Origin: Brachionus koreanus
Lineage: Eukaryota; Rotifera; Eurotatoria; Ploima; Brachionidae
Direction: 5' to 3'
DNA: 46,383 bases
Assembly (NCBI GenBank): GCA_016987375.1
Contig: PJRA01000314.1
Span: 509,135-555,517, forward strand
Shown here piece by piece: positions 42,341-46,383 of this stretch. The notes under the pieces are model-generated. The model searched no databases and was not told the origin of the DNA. It saw nothing but the letters and a program-made list of their open reading frames with translations. Position numbers and translations under genes: made by a program. Position 1 is the first letter of the stretch. Every line of letters starts with the position of its first letter.

Positions 42341-44414
42341 ATGGAGAGTAGCCAACTGAAAAGTAATATTTTTCTAGATTGAATATTTTTTTCCTTAATT
42401 TATTTCTTCACAAGAACCCAGCTTTATTTTCTCGGTACGATTCCTAATGGCCATTGTGATGTTCTTCGGATTTTGTCTTAATTAGTAAAATCATTTAAAA
42501 AAAAAAATTTTTTTTAATAAATTTTTTTTGTCAAGCATGCAAAAAATAGACATGAGCATTGCAATTGTTTGGTAATTTTAAAATGCTTGATTTTAAAATA
42601 TTTAAAAATCAAGTAAACCTTTTTTTTCATTTAGTATGATTAACAATACTGCTATAAAAAATTCAAAATCACATCAGCAGACCATTTTAACGGATTTAGA
42701 TCAAAACTCAACAAATCATTTATGCCCTAATCACATTTACAATGCCAAAATAAAACATGTTTGTTTATTGTTAATTGAAATAAAAAAATATATAAAATAA
42801 TAAAAATAAAAAAATGTATTTTAAATATAAAAAATAATATTTGTTTTTAGGATGGTCCATTTCCTTGGAGAAAATCAACCCAAGGACTAATTTTATCAGC
42901 TTACTTTTACGGATACATCATAACTCAAGTATGTTACGAAAAAAAAAAAATTTAATTTAGTTTATAAAAATGAATAGATTCCGGGCGGATGGTTGTCTTA
43001 TATTTTTAGTGTAAAAAAAGTCATTGCCTTAAGTATGGGAATCGGTTCATTAATGACAGTTTCGATTCCATTTTTTGCTCGTTTGAGCTACAAAGCTTTG
43101 ATTGTATGTCTTTTTTTCACTGGACTGGCCCATGTAAATTTTAGAAAATGATTTTTTAAAAATTTATAAATTTTAATTTCTTTTAGGGAGCATTTTGGCC
43201 GAGTGCAAGTGCTTTTTGGGCTCATTGGGCGCCTAATAGCGAAAGAAGCCGTCTGGTTGGAATCGCCAGCTCAGGTTCCAAAATGGGCAATATAATCGCC
43301 CTTTCACTCGGCGGTGTTTTATGTGTCTATGGATTTGATGGTGGTTGGCCCTCAATTTTCTACATATTCGGTCTATCAGGCATTGTTTGGTCAATTCTAA
43401 TGCTGTCTTTGGCCAGCGATAGTCCCGTTGAGCATAGTTTTATTGGCAAGAGAGAAAAAGAGTTTATTCTAGATGAAACAAAAAAATCCATTAATATAAA
43501 AAATGTATACTATTTTTTATTTATTTCTAATTTTTAAGAACAACTAAAATTTTTTTTTAAGAAAATACCTTGGATGGAAATTTTGACATCCAAAGCTTGT
43601 TTGTCAATTTTTATAGCTCATTTTTCTCACAATTGGGGTAACTACCTATTCTTGACTCAAATACCATCATTTCTCAAGGACGTTCTTCATTTTAACATCA
43701 AATCTGTAAAACAAAAATTTTTTTTTGATTTAAATTTCTATTAATTTTTCCCATCAGAATGGATTTGTTTCTTCAATCCCATATGCGGCCAGTTGGATAT
43801 CGACCACAATAGCATGCTTTTTGAGCGATTATGTAACAAAAAAGACAAATTTTTCACGCACCATGGTAAGAAGAATATTCAGCGCAGTTGGACACTTAAT
43901 TCCAGCGTTTCTAATCATTGGACTTTCTTTCATAGACTGCTCAAATGTTGTTCTAGGAGTTGTAATTTTAACTCTAGGCGTTTCCTTTGAGTATTCAATT
44001 AACAGAATTTTATTATAAATAAAATACTAATTTAAATTTTATGTTTTAGTGCTGTAAATACTGGCGCAGGATATTTAGTTAACATAAATGACATAGCCGG
44101 GCCCTATTCAGGAATTTTGTTCGGCGTGTCGAACACAATTGCCACTTTGCCCGGCATTTTAAGCCCCTATATAGCCGGTCTCATGACCAAAAATGTAATT
44201 AATTAAATTATTTTCAATTTTTTAGATTTATTTTCTGATTAAAAATAAAAAGCATTCCCAAGAAGAATGGCAAATGGTCTTTATTTTGTGCTCAGTTATT
44301 TACATTGTTGGTGGGCTGATAAGCCTGGTACTTTTGGATGCTAATATTCAGCCATGGGCAAAAATTGACCAAGATACTATAAAAAAGTCGGATCTAAATG
44401 GGGAAAGCATTTAA
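42341..44414 (+). CDS. Sialin-like SLC17 anion transporter, copy B (11 exons, 495 aa)
   Basis: Exons: 42341-42362, 42415-42484, 42536-42571, 42635-42758, 42851-42928, 42978-43133, 43187-43504, 43562-43705, 43758-43990, 44050-44194, 44253-44414. All phases fit, so the gene is complete although its first 100 codons are cut into four small exons. The same family motifs as copy A appear: MSIAIVCMINNT, DGPFPWRKSTQGLILSAYFYG, GAFWPSASAFW, NSERSRLVGIASSG, KIPWMEIL, FLKDVLHFNIKSNG, GPYSGILFGVSNT and NIQPWAKI. Exons of 78, 156, 144, 233 and 145 bp have identical lengths in both copies. Copy B has two extra introns in TM1, and copy A has one extra after YVFG. The gene lies 505 bp downstream of copy A on the same strand. 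Confidence 0.88.
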
Positions 44415-45061
44415 ATATCATTGTTTTCGATTCGATTTGTAAAATTTTTAGTTCAAATTCTAAGATTTAAATTAGCATTTCAGACTATTTTTGAATTGTA
44501 CTCAAAATTTAGAATTAAAAGAAGATTGTTGTTGTTGTTTTTGTGATTTTAAATAAATTTTTTTCTAGAAATTTTTTTGTTATGACATAATTGTTTTTTT
44601 ATTTTCTAAAAGCTAAAATTGGATTATCGAGTAATCGAGGTCGGGACAAATTGTGCCTATAAAGTGATCACAAATTTTCATTAATTATTTGTCTAGATTC
44701 GTCTGGTAAATTGTCATGTACAAAAAAATCACTTCTATCACCATTAGTTACTCAATAAAGAGAAGAATAAATTTAAATTTAGAAAATTTCAAAATTTTTT
44801 AGCAATAAGGCATTTTAGTTTATTCATTAGTTGAGATTAAAAATATGTTCATAAAAAATAAAGAATTGGCTTTAATCACTTGGAAAACTTATAAATTATG
44901 CTAAAAATATTACTTATACAAGAAAAAAAATCGTTTTTATTTCGTGTTAACAAAAACTGAACTGTTGTTTTTCAGTTACCACGAATTAGTCATTGTTATT
45001 GCTTAATTAAAAGCACTATTTAAATACAGTGAATTAAAATTAGAATTTTGAATTTAGAAAA
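44415..45061. other. Intergenic region between SLC17 copy B and thioredoxin
   Basis: No gene seen. It contains the thioredoxin promoter region, but no clear TATA box stands out from the A/T background. Confidence 0.5.
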
Positions 45062-45379
45062 ATGAGCTCAGTCGTACACGTAACTTCTGCTGAACAATTT
45101 ACCGAATTGATCAACAAGGGTCCAGCTGTTGTTGATTTTACTGCCTCATGGTGTGGACCATGCCAAATGATCAAGCCTGAATTCGAAAGACTCTCAGGTG
45201 TGTACAAATCAATTCAATTTCTAAAGGTCGATGTAGATGAATTGAGCGATGTTGCGGGCAGTGCTGGTGTTCGCGCTATGCCTACATTTAAAGTCTATGT
45301 CAATGGTAGTCAAGTTGACGAATTGGTTGGCGCCTCCAAAGATAAACTTGAGGAGCTCATCAAAAAATATGCTCAGTAA
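45062..45379 (+). CDS. TXN: Thioredoxin, cytosolic type, 105 aa
   Basis: Single exon, full length for the family. The active site WCGPC (residues 31-35, in DFTASWCGPCQMIKPEF) is intact, as are FLKVDVDE, the cis-proline loop AMPTFKVY (Pro near 74) and the glycine-bearing VDELVGA turn before the last helix. No signal or mitochondrial presequence, so the cytosolic/nuclear form is expected. It reduces protein disulphides with electrons from thioredoxin reductase. It lacks introns, which is not unusual for so short a gene. AATAAA at 45468-45473 is a good poly(A) signal. Confidence 0.97.
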   Translation: MSSVVHVTSAEQFTELINKGPAVVDFTASWCGPCQMIKPEFERLSGVYKSIQFLKVDVDELSDVAGSAGVRAMPTFKVYVNGSQVDELVGASKDKLEELIKKYAQ

Positions 45380-46138
45380 TTTATCATTGTCATAATTTAT
45401 TATAGAAGAGAATGAATTTATAGATTTTTTTTTCTAATTAGTAGTTAAACAAAATATTTGCTTATTAAATAAAAATTTAAATAGAAAAAATTTATGATTT
45501 CATAAAAAATTCATGATTTTTTCAAATGGTTCTCCCACAGTTTCCTGTTTCCTGAATCTCACACTAATTTAGGTACTTCCTTGTTAATTGTAGTTTTATC
45601 TTTTAGAATACCAATTATCTGACATCTGATTTTATTTGTAATACTTTTTTTACCAAGGTTACTAATTTTTTAAATTAAAAAAAATTCCACAATTATTAAA
45701 AAAAAGCACCTAGATATCCATTTAAGTCAATATATACGTTTAATTACATATAAATGATATTTTTGCTGAATTTATAAATTGTAATTATCATTTACTTTGC
45801 AACAGTTTGAAGGATAGTTATAATTTTATCAAAAATCAATTTTTAATAATAAATAAATTTTCAAAAAAAATTAATTTTTCCAAAATAAACAATGAAAAAA
45901 TCAAATGCGTCTAAGTTTATATCCAAAATTCTATATATAGCTTATGCAAAAACACGGACAGCGGTCGGATGGCATTTGGAATTATTTAAAAACTTGCGAC
46001 CACTGACCATTTTGTTTACTTTTAAAACAAATTATGTTTAGTTTTGGACATATTTTTGACCAAGAGATCTAAATTAAATTAATATTTATTTTTATAAGAT
46101 TATAAAAGTTTCAGTTATCTACAAAACGGTATGCAATA
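45380..46138. other. Intergenic region after thioredoxin
   Basis: AT-rich. A GC-richer patch at 45955-46010 has no recognised function. Confidence 0.5.
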
Positions 46139-46383
46139 TAGGTTTCAATTAGTGTTGAAGGCAGGCCAAGAGACGTATCCGGCTATAAAAAAAAATTCCT
46201 ACACCTTGGCCTTGATAATTTTTATTTTGGACCCTGTGGCGGCCGACCGACCATATCAAAATTTAGTGACCGGTTTGTGTGTTAGTCATGCAAGCAGAGG
46301 GTGGAGGGTTCAAAACCCACTTAGGGTGGAAAATCTTCAAAATGTCTCTGAAACACGGGGCGCATGTTTAAACCCCTTTCATC
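46139..46383 (+). repeat. GC-richer repeat-like end of the window, possible SINE
   Basis: This stretch differs in composition from its neighbours. GGGTTCAAAACCC at 46306-46318 resembles an RNA polymerase III B box (GGTTCNANNCC) in a T-arm-like stem. No convincing A box or complete tRNA cloverleaf can be drawn. A tRNA-derived SINE cut by the window edge is possible; a second similar word, GTTTAAACCCC, follows at 46367. Confidence 0.3.

Noticed and set aside
46289..46335. Possible tRNA gene
   Set aside because: The T-arm-like motif is present, but no acceptor stem, anticodon arm or A box can be formed.

Overview
Eukaryotic nuclear DNA from a very AT-rich, compact invertebrate genome. Coding parts are split by many introns of about 43-60 bp with GT..AG ends, and intergenic DNA is largely A/T homopolymer-rich. 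Domain content (an animal MOXD1-like monooxygenase, an SLC17 transporter pair, a REC8-type kleisin, SLX4, TTC1, thioredoxin), intron size and base composition would suit a monogonont rotifer such as Brachionus. That taxon is an inference, not something the sequence proves. No rRNA, convincing tRNA or CRISPR array was seen.

Layout. 1-4660: mobile-element debris: the start of a LINE endonuclease ORF running out of the window on the minus strand, a probable solo LTR (1213-1787) and a decayed Ser/Pro-rich minus-strand ORF. 4664-6544: an intronless REC8-like meiotic cohesin kleisin. 7340-9071: two LINE fragments placed back to back. 9393-11402: a small unknown ORF and a decayed leucine-rich-repeat gene. 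12110-18281: a three-exon gene for a 148-aa predicted membrane protein, then, only 2 bp after its stop, the seven-exon SLX4 gene (1133 aa as assembled here). 19327-20233: TTC1. 20328-21069: a decayed Tc1/mariner copy. 21580-27529: a nine-exon MOXD1-like gene (601 aa) with a 165-bp MITE in intron 1 and a 914-bp mariner with perfect 29-bp inverted ends in intron 3. 27615-30339: retroelement wreckage (gypsy-type protease piece, LINE reverse transcriptase, cysteine-rich ORF). 30758-32307: an unidentified gene crossing an assembly gap of 97 N. 33444-34766: a three-exon coiled-coil protein. 35448-36345: two nested LINE remnants. 37151-41835 and 42341-44414: a tandem pair of sialin-like SLC17 transporters (498 and 495 aa). 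45062-45379: thioredoxin. The last 250 bp are GC-richer and repeat-like.

All confidently assigned host genes lie on the plus strand. SLX4 (Holliday-junction resolution scaffold) and REC8 (meiotic cohesion) are functionally related but about 6 kb apart with TE debris between them, so no shared regulation is claimed. The two SLC17 genes are clear local duplicates with mostly matching exon boundaries. Exon joins were deduced by eye from splice consensus, reading phase and protein similarity; none was tested against RNA.
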